In this document: positions 26,901-41,900 of the stretch, one piece after another | How the letters are laid out: each line of letters begins with the position of its first letter | Position numbering within the stretch: position 1 is the stretch's first letter | Assembly (NCBI GenBank): GCA_949775045.1 | Contig: OX459100.1 | Location: 8,467,194-8,531,193 of the forward strand | Source: Metridium senile | Lineage: Eukaryota > Cnidaria > Anthozoa > Actiniaria > Metridiidae | Direction of reading: 5' to 3' | Length of the DNA stretch: 64,000 bases | Translations under genes and position numbers: made by a program | The notes under the pieces: generated by a model | The model's input: only the letters and a program-made list of their open reading frames with translations | Database searches by the model: none | Told to the model about the DNA's origin: nothing

Positions 26901-29900
26901 ATAAGAAAATAAAAAATAAATAAAAAGGAGCCTTCTTCAAGCTAATGATTGCCCATGAGAATCTCAAGTTAACCCAGATAATTACAGAGTATTGCTTGTA
27001 GTCTCTTGGAAAAGCTCTACTATGTAGTTACTGTTGATGATGACGACAGTGTATTTTGGAAGCAAACAGGAATACAGGTACAAATACTATTACTTGTAAA
27101 TATTTGTATAGATACATGAGAAAAATATAATATGCCCTTGGCTGGAATCCCACAGTTTCAGCTTTCTAGTCTGACATGTTACCACTATTTGTGAATATTT
27201 GTTAACTTACTAGTAAATATTTATCATAGTTATTGTTAATAGTCATTAGAGTAATTGTTATGTTTACAATTATCATCATGATAATAATTAATGACTAAAA
27301 TCATTTTCATCATCATCACATTTTATCATAAATCAGCATCATCAACATCATCATCATTATCATCATCACAGCGATCTGACAACTTCATCATCATCATCGG
27401 TACTGCATAATCATCTTCATCACAATCTTCATTATCATCACTACCTCTATCATCATTGCCATAATCATCATCAACATCACTACCATCATCGCCAACACCA
27501 CCTTCATCAATATCACCATCACCACCATAATCATTATCATCATCATCATCGCCACCACCATAATCATCATCATCATCATCATCGCCACCACCATAATCAT
27601 TATCATCATCATCATCATCATCACCACAACCATGATAAATGTCACATTCACTGCATGTACTTACTCTGGTGTTAAAGTACAAAAACCCTTTTGGACAGTT
27701 GATGTTATGAAAGGCAGCAAAACATGTGACTGGACCATCAATGCTCATTGGATGACATCTAAATGCTCCACGATTGGTCACAAATATCCAGTGAGGAAAA
27801 CTACCACAAACAAATACCTGGAAATAAATACCATCACCATCAGATATTCTGATTTACATTTACAGCGCTTAAATTTTAGTGAATTTATCTTACTCCAGAA
27901 TACGAGGATACATCATCGAACACTCTAAGTTTGGCAACTTTGGCTTTAACTGTAAAAGAAAATAATTACATGTAAATAATTTTATTTTTCCCTTTAAGTT
28001 AAAACAAAAGGACTTTTAGTAAAACATGTTTCTCCACTGATAGATTTATTTTATCAATAATGGTTATAATTATCAAGCAACAAGGAAACTTTAGATATTG
28101 CAATTTGTACCTTCCAGACCACCAGTCTTCTCCTTTGATGATTTTCCTTTCCTTTCTCGTATTAAAACAGTGTGTTGAGTCTTGAAGAAAAGGTTAATAT
28201 CATAACATGTCAATATTTGAAATAAATCTAGTTTCAGATCTATACAACCACAGCCATCGTTATCACTAGTAAGGAAAAGTTTTGAGACTATGGTCAGAGA
28301 CAATCAAAGGATCTTTTCAATATCCTAGTTTACTCTAACAAAGGATGTCTGAATATCAGTAAAAATTTCTTTTCTTTTTATATTAATGTGGTGTAAAGTT
28401 TCATACAATTGCTCCTCTTTTAAAGCTTATATTATAAAATCAGATCTATCCTACAAAGGGCTGAAGCTTAAAATGTCAGTAAAGTTAAGTTTTATTTTTC
28501 GCAAAATTCATTTTATTGTCTATCATTTATATTATATACAGTTGCTAGTTTGCATATGATAAAAACTGTAGTGGTAGCAGGCAGTGCTGGCACTAATAGC
28601 AGACTATAAACTTACAAATACTGTGACTTCCCTCTCTCTTCTTAATCTACAAATCAAAATACTTACCCTTCTAAAGCGCACATTAAGATGGCCTTCATGT
28701 GCAGTATCAGTGAATGGAAAAGCTTCATAAATAAGTAAATCTTGGTCAACTAGTGCTACTAGTGTAACACGTCTCTTCTTGTAGCCAAGACCAGTTAGTA
28801 ATACTTCTTTGATAATGGCGGACTCATCGTCACGTGAACTGTGAAAACAAGACAATCTGTTAAAAAAATACTGGAACTCTCTCTAAACAAGACATAATTT
28901 TTGGTACAAATTTTTCCAAAGCTACAATTAAAATCTCAATATACTGGAACTGTGAGCGCAAGAGACTCAGGAATTGACATAGTGGATATTACTAATGTAA
29001 TGCTGGAGCAGAAGGAGTGGGGGCAAGTGGTACTAAGCTTCTCAAACAGAAGGGCCAAAAGATGATGATGATGATGTGTTTAAAGGAAATGCTCATCTTT
29101 AACATCAATTTCACTTGTCCTGTCATTGCTGTATTCCCTTCATTCTGTTTCTGTCATTTCATAATTCAGTTTTCTTTGTTTCTCACTTAAAGAACACTTT
29201 TTACTCGGGCTTCCGTGTACGGATAAGCCTGAGTCTAAAAATGCAAACAGTTCTTTTTCGTCGTGGTCCTCAAATTGGAGGGTCAGGTGCCAGGCATCCC
29301 TACCGGTCTGTGGCAATGTTGGGAGACTAGGTTTGAGTGACCTGGTTGGCTGAATTGTCTGATTTTCGAACAACAGCTTCAGACGAAAGTTTTGACATTT
29401 GGATATGTTTGTTTTTCGTTATTTTTGGACAATCTTGAAGGATATTTTGGTCTTAAAATCTGATCTATAAGTACTTTAAGCATTGAAAAACAATGTCATC
29501 ATGTCTTATTTGAAGCCCAAGTGATGGCCCAGATGGTGTCTAGTTATTATCAATTTCACTTTTCATGTCATATTTCCCTTTTCCTTAATTCTATTTCTTC
29601 TATCATTTCATTATTGACTTCTCTTTCCTTCTCACCTTGTTCCAGTGCTTGAGTCATGGCTGTCGACAAGCACTTTAGGTGCCATGTTGAAGTTTCTCAC
29701 AAAGAAAACAAGTTTGAAATCTGGCATGGTATAAATCTCTATGACTCCATTCTGTCTGCACAGCACACACCAGTAGGTTGGCTTGACTGGCTCTTCTGTT
29801 GCATCTGTTGCTGGCTCACTGAAGAGAAAAAGAAGACAATGAACGTAAAAATAAATGAATGGAGAAACACATAGATGGATAGAAGAACAGATGAAATGAA

Positions 29901-32900
29901 CAGATGAATGGGATAATGGGAAATATAAATAGATGGATAGAGAAATGCATAGATGGATAGAAGAACAGATGAAATGAACAGATGAATGGGATAATGGGAA
30001 ATATAAATAGATGGATAGAGAAACGCATAGATGGATAGAAGAACAGTTGAAATGAACAGATGAATGGGATAATGGGAAAAAAAATAGATGGATGGAGAAA
30101 CGCATAGATGGATAGAAGAACAGATGAAACAAACAGATGAATGGGATAATGGGAAATATAAATAGATGGATAGAGAATCGCATAGATGGATAGAAGAACA
30201 GATGAAATGAACAGATGAATGGGATAATGGGAAAAAAATAGATGGATGGAGAAACGCATAGATGGATAGAAGAACAGATGAAATGAACAGATGAGTTGGA
30301 TAATGGGAAATATAAATAGATAGATGGATAGATTAATGAATATAATGGACATTTGTATTAATGGATAGGTGGAAAAATGAATGGCTGAATTCAGATAGAA
30401 TGTATGAATGAACAAACACATGTACATTTAAATGAATGGATGGATATATGGATGAATGGATGGATGAATGGATGGATGAATGAATAAAACTATGGATAAA
30501 TGAGCAAATAGGCATATGTGTCAATAGATGGATGGTCATTTGAATAAATGGATGGATATACATTTGAGTTGACAGATGAATGAATAAATAAATGAGTATT
30601 GATGGGTGGATTGACAGATAAATGAATGGTACAAAATCAATAAAAACTATTTTGAAAGGATAAACAAAAATGTTAAACATCAACATATGTATGCATGAAT
30701 GAATGGATGAACAAGTCAGGAAGCAGCATACTTTTGTGTGGTTGGTTTTGTTGTCTCCACTGGGTCAGAAGCAAAAGTAACAGATGAGTCTCCATACAGC
30801 AACTCATCCTCGTCATCAATCTCTTCTTTACTGTTGAAACATAACAAACAAGAATTGTAGTGTATGGGAACCCTGTGTATTGTTGGGATTCCTGTGTCAC
30901 AGTTGTATATGTGTACTTTGAGAAGTAAAGCAGTGTCTTTCTCAATCTGTGGTCTAATCCCTGTCAATCCTACTTAGAAATACAACAACAATAATTGAAT
31001 GAAGAATTAGAAGCTGGATTGAAATATGACAATCAATTTGAACAAATGTTCCTTACATTATTACTAGCCTCCCTTACGAAATAGAAACACCAAAAAATAT
31101 ACCTATTTTGTATCTGAAATACATCCCATTTATATCTTTAAAGAAAAAGATATGTTTTAGGTAGATCTCAAAAGTATCTTAGAAACTGGAGATACATATG
31201 AGATATATCTGAAACATATCGCCATACAGAGATACATTTATGATATATATCAGAAATGTATCTTAGAAACTGAAGATACATTTGAGATATACGTCTGAAA
31301 CTATTTCCATGTAGAGATACATTTATGATATATATCTCAAATGTATCTCTATAACTGAGAGACATTTTGTATACATATTCGCTCTAACACATGTGAAAGG
31401 CTTATATATTGGTGTAAACACAAAGTTTGTTGGTTGTAATGTTATAAAAATATAGATGTACATTCAAAAGAAGATTTCAGATATCTGTGTCAGACGTCAT
31501 GGTACCATTCAATTCTTTCCAATTTATCATGAGCAGGTTAGAGTACCAGACCAGGTCCAGTACCCATACCAGTACACACTCACTAGATACCAGGAACACA
31601 TGACTTTTAGTGTCCTGGACATATAGCAGAGGCCTGCATGACGCAGTGACTGATACTGTATGCTCACATGACTACAGCAATATCACACTTGTATAAAGCT
31701 GCATGGAATTATGGGAAGGAATGGGTGTCAGACCTTTTACACTCTCATCACTAATCTTCTTATATATGGTGTAAGTTAGTTTGTAAATCAAAACCTTAAT
31801 GATTATCATAGAATTAGTGTCTTCTAACATAATCATTGTTTAAGTTTGTTAATGATATACATCACGATTATGTACACCTAAGGAAATTTGCGAAGGAATA
31901 AGTGTCAGAATTTTAAAGAGTATCACTAAACTTCTCGACATAGATATGATAAATTCAGAAAATTCAGAAATAGCATTAGAAAGACTGAGATTTGACTACA
32001 TGAACTTTGAAGTACTGGTGCAATGTTCTATCAACTGGGCTATGAAGCCACACATGTTTGCCTCATTTGGTGCACCAAGTTAGAAAAAAGCAAACCTTTA
32101 CTGGTAATATCCTCGTTAAACAAAGTGTTATTATGATTTGTTGAGTTACATTGAATTGGCATTTTCCTTACACTTTTGGTGGAGGTTGTTGTTGTTGTTG
32201 TTGTGGTGGCGATGGTTCTTTACTTGTTTCTTTTTTAGCTTGTTTCTCAGTTGTCAGTAATCCACTTAAGTCTTTGTATGTACAGCAAGCAAGAACTTTA
32301 GAACCCTGTCAGAGTCATACATGAAATATTTTAGAATAAGATCACTAAATGGTAACCTAATTAAGCCATTGCATTAGAAGAGTCTGAAAACAATTTGGAA
32401 ACTATACAGGGTTTGCACCCCATGATATTGCAGTACTAATGCAATGCTCTACCAACTGACTTATGAAGCCACCACCTACAGCATTCTGTGTGAGAGGTCC
32501 TGAGTACGATTCCCAGTGACCTCGCATCCTTGTTTCAACTTCTCTTCTTTCCCTGTAGCTTTAAGTAAAACGAAGCACTGATGGAGAGAGGGAAGTAAAA
32601 TGAGCGCACCGTCGGCTCTCTGGAAGATCAGCTTCGGCTGAAGGGACTTCCGATGTAAAATACTATTCTTTACTTTATATATACACCTATTTCAAAAAAA
32701 GTTGTCAGAAGGAGAACTGAATCTGCAATCTGAGACCAAAATAAATTCAGGGAAATTGCGTACTGCAAAAACCGGGCATGGCCCTAATTTTTGTTTTTTG
32801 TGCGTAGCACCTTCAGATTTATATTTACCGTCGCCATATCCGAAGCCAGAAAGTGCACGCAATGAGAAAAAACTGCCGTACCCCACAATTCATTTCGGTC

Positions 32901-35900
32901 TCAGATCTCCTTCTGACAACGCTTTTTGAAATAGGTGTATATTAACTTATGAAGACTGACATAAATGATACCATTGAGCCTTCATACCTGTTTAATGGAT
33001 GGCCTAGTAACAGATAATTTTGGGCCATTGGCATCCTTTTTAAATTCCAGGAATATAACAGAACCGTCAGAGGTCATTAGTAAAGCATATGGATCAGCTA
33101 CTGAACACCATACAATAGACGACAGGCCAGAATCCATAGGGATATGCTGCACTTGGTTGGCTGGAAGAAAAACAACAAGTCAACATTATCATTTACGCAG
33201 CAGTTGGCAGCCATTGACAACTTCTGAATATATATGTATCAAAATTTAGTTAAACAGCTAATGTATGGCAGAAATGAAATAAATAAATACAGTGATACCT
33301 TTATTAAGCGGTCACCCTTGGGACCGCTGAATAGAGGTATAGAATAGGTATATGAATAGATTTGGGACTTTTTATTGTGGCCGCCAAATAGAGGGTGACC
33401 GCTTAATGGGTGACCGCTTAATAGAGGTACCACTGTAGTTATGAGTAGTAAATAAAATCAAGTTAATGTTCTTGCTCAGTTTTTAAACCAAAAACATGGT
33501 AAACACCTTTAGTTAGATGCCATTGCCTTACATCTTTAAATGAACATCAACATTTTTAGTTATTGGATTTAATAGCTTACCTCCTTCAAGTAGGCGAATA
33601 CCCTGTGGTGTAACCTGCAAGATGTAGCTACCATTACCAAGATTACCAGCAAAGATAGTAGAATGTTGAGTAGTAAACCCAGAATGGTCTAATTCCATGA
33701 TCTCCTGCTCTGTCTTCAACACCATACTGGAATCTTGTCTACTTAGTATGAGAAATGAGTGATACTTTGAGTCCTCCAATGATGGGTTATCCTGAATGGA
33801 GTTACACAAGAAAGTCATTAGTTATAGTATGAAGCTGTTGCTTAGGGCATGATGTTATGAAATAATTTAAAAAACTCATGAATAATTAATGAGACATTTT
33901 CAAAAGAAACCATTACCATGACGAGTGTTGTAAATCTTCTTAAAAATTCATGAATAATTAATGAGACATTTTGAAAAGAAATCATGACCATGATGAGTGT
34001 TGTAAATCTGATACAACACTAGTGTTGTATATCCTAATTTGCATAAGTTTTAACTGGTAATTTTACGGCAAAATCTATTTTAATCTTGAAAATTTTGGTA
34101 AAATATGAAAGAGCTAACCTAGACATTTTTTAAGTAGTTTACAACATTCGCGTCCGTGTTGTGTCGGCGATACAATCGCGCGCCTTCGGCTTGCGATTGT
34201 ATCTGCCGATACAACACGGCCGCTCATGTTGTAAACACTACATACAACACTAGTGTTGTATATCCTGATTTGCATAAGTTTCAACTTGTAATTTCACGGA
34301 GAAATTTATTTTAATCTTGAAAATTTTGGTAAAATATGAAAGAGCTAACCTAGATGTTTTTTAAGTCGTTTAAAACATTCATGTCCGTGTTGTATCGGCT
34401 ATACAATCACGACCTTCTGTTTGTGATTGTATCTGCTGATACAAAACAGCAGCTCATGTTGTAAACATTACATACAGTACAGTTTATTTCTCTGATGTTG
34501 ACTTAATCAACAAAAAATGAAAAGAAAGAAGAAATTTACTTTATTATTACTATAAGTGTGAGAAGGAAAAAACTGGAAAAAGTCTGAGTTTCCAGGGCAA
34601 GATTTGAAATGGTCAAAAAACGTTTTATTGTAGTCTTAAGATTACATGCAAGAAAGGAACATGCAAAGGGAAAAACTGAGAAAATAGAGTGTCAACATGC
34701 TAAAACTTTGACATTTAAGATAAAATTTCAAAAAATACTTAGAAAGTATTTTATAGCATAACACGCCTTACCGTGGCCACCCAATTAAAGTTTTGTACAA
34801 GTTAGCTTTAGTGTTCAAAAGTTTCACTTTTCAAATTGTTTGCTACACCTTTTCAAATTTAAACATCCCGAGAGGATTTTCAGCCACTTATAAACCTCAC
34901 TCTTGTCTTCACTTTGAACATTTCAAAGTATTTATCGTTTGTCACTCGGTGTGTCTGTTATAATTATTAAGGTCAAATTCTCGCTTTCTGATTGGTTAAC
35001 TTGTACAAAACTTTGATAAGGTGGCCACGGTAAGGTGCGTCACGCTGTAAGAGATATGGACTTTGCAAGGATGATAGCCTGATAACCTAGAATTCCTATT
35101 TGAAATGGAACAAGAGAGAAAGTCCACAAACCTTAACTTGAGACATCACCGTCCACATATCAGTACATCCTGGCAGCTCAAAGGTTGTTACAACTTGTGG
35201 ACGCACAGTTCTCTGCAAAAAGAAGATAAATGTTTTTAGAATAGTACTTATGGAAGTACAAGTTATAGCTAGGTTTCTTTTTTTTATTTAAACATTTTTA
35301 CTCTGTGTTTTCTCCAAGAGCTGTGCTCATTGTGGGAGACCACACAAATATCTCTATGTAAGTAAAAATATATGACAGTTACTTTTATCATGTTTACGGC
35401 CTGTGTTCACGGCCTACCTGCATCTCCTCAGGAGTTATTCGCTGGTAAATTTCCACTAACATGTAGTGAATGAAATTAAAAAAAGATGGATAACATTATC
35501 TAATATATATTTCTCATGCATTAGTGGCATAACTTATGCTGTGATAGGTGTCAAGTTACCTGTAGAACTGTTAGGGCACCATTTTTACCATAACCAGAAC
35601 ATGATACAAGCTCTACATCTGGATCTTCAGATTCAGAAAACTGAAAGGACAAGAAAACAAAAATTTACAGTGATTAATAGGACAATAACATGACTTTTGG
35701 AGGGTATATTGTTTATTTACGGAGTGAGGGTACAAATGATGCTACATTATCATCAAATATATATTAGGTCAAGTTTCTGAAAAAAAAGACATATGGGAAA
35801 TTTTCTGCAACAGGGCTGATGCGGTATGATTGGCGGCCTGCTAAAATTCATTTTCGCCCACTAGGCACACGTTTTTTAGTAGGGCAGTTTGTTATTTGGC

Positions 35901-38900
35901 CTAGTATATTGAACAGGTTCCCATTGAAATCTGTACTTTCCCATTTAAATCTGTACTTATGCAAATTTTATTGATGTGTGCTAAACACACAGATCAACCA
36001 ATCAGAGAAGTTCACTTTAGAAATAATATACTCTGATTGGTTGATGTGTGTTTAGCACACATCAACACAATTTGCATAAGTACAGATTTAAATGGGAAAG
36101 TACAGGTTTAAATGGGAAAGTACAGGTTTAAATGGGAACCTGTTATTGATGATAATACATATTTTAGGGTAAGGGTATTAGAGGTAGTTTAAAAGCATTT
36201 GAAACAAATTGGGAGAGAGAGTTTTCCTGCATTGAAACCCCAGAGAACACTTTTTTTTCTACTCACCTCTTCCTGTGACAGTCAATTCCAGGTTGAACAA
36301 CATCACACATAGAAAGAAAGAATATTTATTAGCTTCAGAACATCCTAGGACTGATAATGCCAAGCTAGGATATGGATGTACTTACAGAGAGAAATCCAGG
36401 TTCACCCATATCTAGACATGTACAGGGTCCAATGTTGAGGAGGCTGTCACACACCTGAAAACATATAGACAATGTGAAGGTTGGTTAACCTATCCCTAAC
36501 CCTTTTGTTAGTCAATTGTATTGTGTATTTAGGCTTAATCAAAGCTACATTAATTTATATACATATTGACATTTATTACAAATTAAATTTTAGTACATAG
36601 AGAAAAAAAACTAGAACCATGAAACAAAATCAAATTGTTAGTGTGTAATAGTTCTTATTTAGTGACTATTAGTTGCTATAAAAGACAAGTTGTAATGAGG
36701 TATTGTTTCATTTTGTATTTGATGTTTCTGGTTGAGTGATACTGACTAAATAGTCACTAAATAAAAAATATTAGCTAGTAACTATTTTGTTTTTATTTCA
36801 TGGTTCTAGTGTTTTCGCTCTAGTACATAGTATTTTAGTTACAGTATTTTAGTTTTACATGTACCTCAAATGTGTATGATGTCAGTTCTACACCAGTGTC
36901 TTCATCACGTCCATAGACATCAACTTCATCTAAGTCATCTACAACAAAGACAATACAATGTTCACTCTATATAAAACTTATAATTTTATGAAGAAAAGAC
37001 TTTTGAAAAACTAGGTTATATTAATTTTACTATTTATTTCAATGTTAAATTATAGCCTCAAGAAGGGTATGTGACATACTTGACATTATCAGTATTGTTT
37101 TATTTTACACAGCTATTTCAAGAATATTGTGGATACAATTCCTTTCTCTTTCTTTATCTTACAAACCTAATGTGTAATTAAAGTCACTGTCTATCCGACG
37201 TCGCTTGGCATTTGGTGGGTCAACCTGCAGACAACATAAACACATCAATGTCAGGAAATGAATCCAAATAATGTTTGAGGTAAGACATCTATTCAACTGA
37301 TTTGTTTAAGATGTCAACGTTAACTTACCCCTGGCGAAAACAAATCACCTACAGGAATAAAGAATTGAAAAAAATAATTAATCAACAACAGTATCAGAAA
37401 ACAGTTAGAGAAGTCATTGACATAACATATATCCAGTATTTTTCATGCAGACATAGTTATGATATCAATGAATGCATTGACATTTTATTTGGGTTTAAAA
37501 GAAACATGTTTACTTATTATTTGTATGCTGACTTTGTATTTAGACAATTTGAGTTTTTCACTGCAGAGTGACAGTTTTACATACATTAACCAACTTTAAG
37601 GGATAAATATTGTTGTCGCAAATGGGCCACATAATGCAACATCATTATTTCCCATCATTCCTTTGAGGTATGAGAGTAATGTCACCAAAGGCAAACCTAC
37701 CATGGTCTTGTGGTTTCTCAGTGTATTTGACTAGCAGAGAATTTCCAAGTCTTGAGCCAAGGAATAAATAACCATCTCCACATTCACAGATCTGATGAAA
37801 AATATGTGTACATGTTTAAGAAGGAGGAAAACCTTTGTGACAAGGGAGAGAACAACGCTTCAAACAAACGCTATTCACATGTGGTGCAGGCCTTGAACCA
37901 GATATTTGAAAGACACACACATTATTGAAAGAAGACACATTAATAGTGTTCGCCACCCAAGCAACCATGCAAATTGAAGACAAAATGTTTTCAATACTTA
38001 CACATGAAGTCAAGACACTTGCAGCAGCCTTGTCAAAGATAAAATTCCTCACACTTCTAACACCATCAGCAACCAAAGTCACAACATAACTGCAAAAATA
38101 TTATCAAACTTATTAATAATTCATGAGAAATTTACAAAAGAAATAATAACTGGAATAAGTGTTGCAAATAGTGATACATCCTGATTTGCATTGTAAGTTT
38201 TTAACTTTCTTAGCGATGAGAATTACTTATCTTGAAAGTTTAGGAAAAATATTAAACATTCATGTTGATGTTGTACAAAACTGCTGCTCTTGTTGTAAAC
38301 ATTACTTATCAATATTAGTTATCTATGAACATAAATAAAATAGACATGTAAGTATATATTAAGATAAAAGATAAACTCACATTTCTCCTCCTTTGAGGGA
38401 AACCACAAACTTGTCATTGGAGATAAAGATGGCATTAGCACTTTCCAAAGTGATGATAACTCCTTCTTGTGGCTCTGGAAAAAAAGTAGATGGCCATAAA
38501 AATCCATGCATGAGCAGAATGAAATACAACAATAAACAACACATTCAAACAGGCTTTCAAAAATAATGATCACAACAAAGGGCAAGTCCATGACAAGGAT
38601 GGCAATAAACTTGCCGAAATAAGAAATGGATTTTCCACAATTGTAGCCACAAAAAGAGCTGTCTACTTAGGAATGTAATGTCACTTATTATACTCACTTA
38701 AAGGGAAAGATGTGCTGTTTTCTGCTATACTATTCAAAGATACTCCATAAGGTGGGACACTCTGGTTCAGGTAGAGAAGAGCATTGGTACTAAGGACAAG
38801 TACACCACCTGAAAGAGAGATGAGAAAATATGGTCAATAGAAGCTTACCGGTTCCTGTCCCTTCCATGTCCCATGGCATGTAAGACCTCAAAGACCTCTC

Positions 38901-41900
38901 TCAGTAGAACTCTAAGCAACAGTTAAATACAGCTTATACTCAGGTCCAAAATGTATTACCGGCAACAGCATGTAAGACCTCAAAGACCTCTCTCAGTAGA
39001 ACTCTAAGCAACAGTTCAATACAAGTTACACTCAGGTCCAAAATGTATTACCAGCAACAGCATGTACGACCTCAAAGACCTCTCTCAGTAGAACTCTAAG
39101 CAACAGTTAAATACAACTTATACTCAGGTCCAAAATGTATTACCGGCAACAGGTGAATGTTTTGTATAATCAACTCTGACAGTTACTTGATTGCATTTTG
39201 AATCACCATTATGCCTACATGTACCTACAATCATGTGCAAAATTGTTGGGACATTTTTGGGACACTTTTTATGAGCGTTTTTGTTTGCATTTCAAAAAAT
39301 ATACAAAATCTATCGATTTGATTTGCAAACCCCCTTCCCCCCTAAGCAATGTTGATTGGTCTTTCAAATGACAACTGTTTCACATTCTCACAATTTAACA
39401 TTGTTACGGGGGAGAGGGGGAAACGGAAAAATGATGTTGAAATATTTTTCATGTAAAAACCAGATAATGCCCCAAGGTATTTTGCACATGATTGTAGTGT
39501 GCACTAAATGACATCATGGCTTTTGGTAGTACTTAAGCAGGATTTAGAAGCCCTGCACAATAGGTTTACATACAGCAAATACACAATATGAATATGAAAT
39601 GATCTTTGTATGTGTATTAAAAAAATGAAATGCACATATTGTAGAACTTTCTCAGATGTGGCGGTCTTACCGATGGGTTTAGGCACAGCCATTACACTGT
39701 ATGAGTCATAGGGTAGACTTCCCAGTTGCCAGATCACAGGATGAACCTTTTCAGACATGTTTAATGAGATTGCTACTAGGGAACATGTATCCCTTCTCAT
39801 GGCAAGACGACTGGAAAACAGCAATATGACACAGAGAACATCAGTACCATCCACACATGCATTACCATTATGATTATATGATTGTCACCATAGCAACATC
39901 CTTCATTATTATCACCATCACTGCAGTCACCATTGATCATCACCATCACTGCAATCACCATCATCATCATCACTGCAATCACCATCATCATCAATGTCAT
40001 CATTATCCTTGTCATTGTAATTATAATATTCATCATCATCATCATTGCAATAACCATCACCATCATCATTGTCCTTGTCACCATTGCAATCATCATCTTC
40101 ATCATTGTAACTATAATATTCATCATCATCATCATTAATGTCATCATTATCCTTGTCACCATTGCAATCATCATCATTGTAACTATAATATTCATCATCA
40201 TCATCATTATTGCAACCACCACCACCATCATCATCATCAATGTCATCATTATCCTTGGCCTTTGGCTTGCGATTGTATCTGCTGATACAACACGGCTGCT
40301 CATGTTGTAAACATTACTTAAAACAACTTACCCGGACCATGTCTTGATAGGTTCATACAGGATCAGTAAGGTAGGTTCATAGTATCCATGTAAAAACTGA
40401 AGATCAACAATATTGCAAGTCTTCTCATCCAAGTCCTTGGTGTTGATGATGTAACTTGGTAATACAGGTGAACGCTCACTATAAACAGAAAGATATACCA
40501 AAAAATACAAATAAACATATAAAATAAACAACTATTCTAGTGCAATGATGAGCATTATATTATGGTCATGGTAATAAACTTTTTGCAAGTTTGAACACTT
40601 GGAATTCATGGCTGCCACAAGCACCCCTAGAATTACCTGTCTCACTAATGATACACAGAAAACAACCATTTATTTATGTACAAATGCAGATGATAGATTT
40701 CTTATAATTAATAAATTATCAATATATATTACTCAAAAAAGTTACAAAAGAAATCATGACAAGTGTTGAAAATCTTGATAGTCCCTGAATTGCATAAGTT
40801 TTAACTTGGAATGTTATCTTGAAAGGTGGCAAAGGGCTATCGCTCGAAACGTCAGTAAAGTTAAGTCAACATTTTTTACAAATTTCATTCTATTACCTAT
40901 CATTTATATCAAACACCGACGCAGCCTATACTAGTTTGCTCGCTAGTTTCCATTTTTATCTTGAAAGTTGAGGTAAGATATGGAAAGAACTGACCCAAAT
41001 GATTCATTAGGTCATTTACAACATTTGTTTTTGTGTTACTAGTCATGTGCCTTTGACTTATGATTGTAGCTACCGTTACAACAAGACTGCCTATGTTGTC
41101 AACATCACTTTTAGTAAAGTTCCATCTTAAGCTGTATTCTTTGTTAAAAGACATTTATACCTTCCAAGTGCATCAATATCATGTTCATCCAGGCCACCTT
41201 CTTGTCTAAATGGTAGCACAACTAACTGTGTTCCATAAATGAGCATTACAGCACAGCGACGTTCTGGATCTATTCTTACTATTGGTGGCCTGTCTTGTAA
41301 GATATATCCAGCCTAAAAACATGAATACCCCACATTAGCATCACAAGAACTTTATCTTAAAGATATAGGGATTACTCCAAGTAAAATTGCAGCAATCAAC
41401 GCAATCAACATAAATTATTAAGGTATATATAATGTCATGTCTTTATACTGTGATACAAACACACTGGGAGCTATAGAGGAGTTGCCAAGTGTTTCTTTGA
41501 CTCAACAAGTGCTCTACAGCTCCCAGAGTGTTTATATAATAATAATGATATGCCTCATTTATATAGCGCTATTCTGAAGCTCATAGTGCTTTACAACTCT
41601 ACAGTTATGAATATGTGGAGGACTTAACGGACTGCTGTAAGCCAGCAGTTTACAATCATGAGTGTTGTTAGTGAATGCCTCTGAGGTCCCTGAACCGGGA
41701 GACAATCCCCTACTCTTCGTGAACATAGCACAACAGGATCTTTAACGTCCACATTATATAGGATGAGAGTGTAGGCAGACGAGACCTCTGGCTTTATGTC
41801 CTTATTCGAGAAGATGAGGCACTGAGAGAGTGAAGTGTCTTGCACAAGGACATAACGTTAATGCCCGGGCTGGGAAACAAACCCAGACCATTAGGCCCAG

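Noticed and set aside
31985..32470. tRNA genes
   Set aside because: A-box-like arms are present, but no cloverleaf can be completed and the B boxes are decayed; these are SINE heads.
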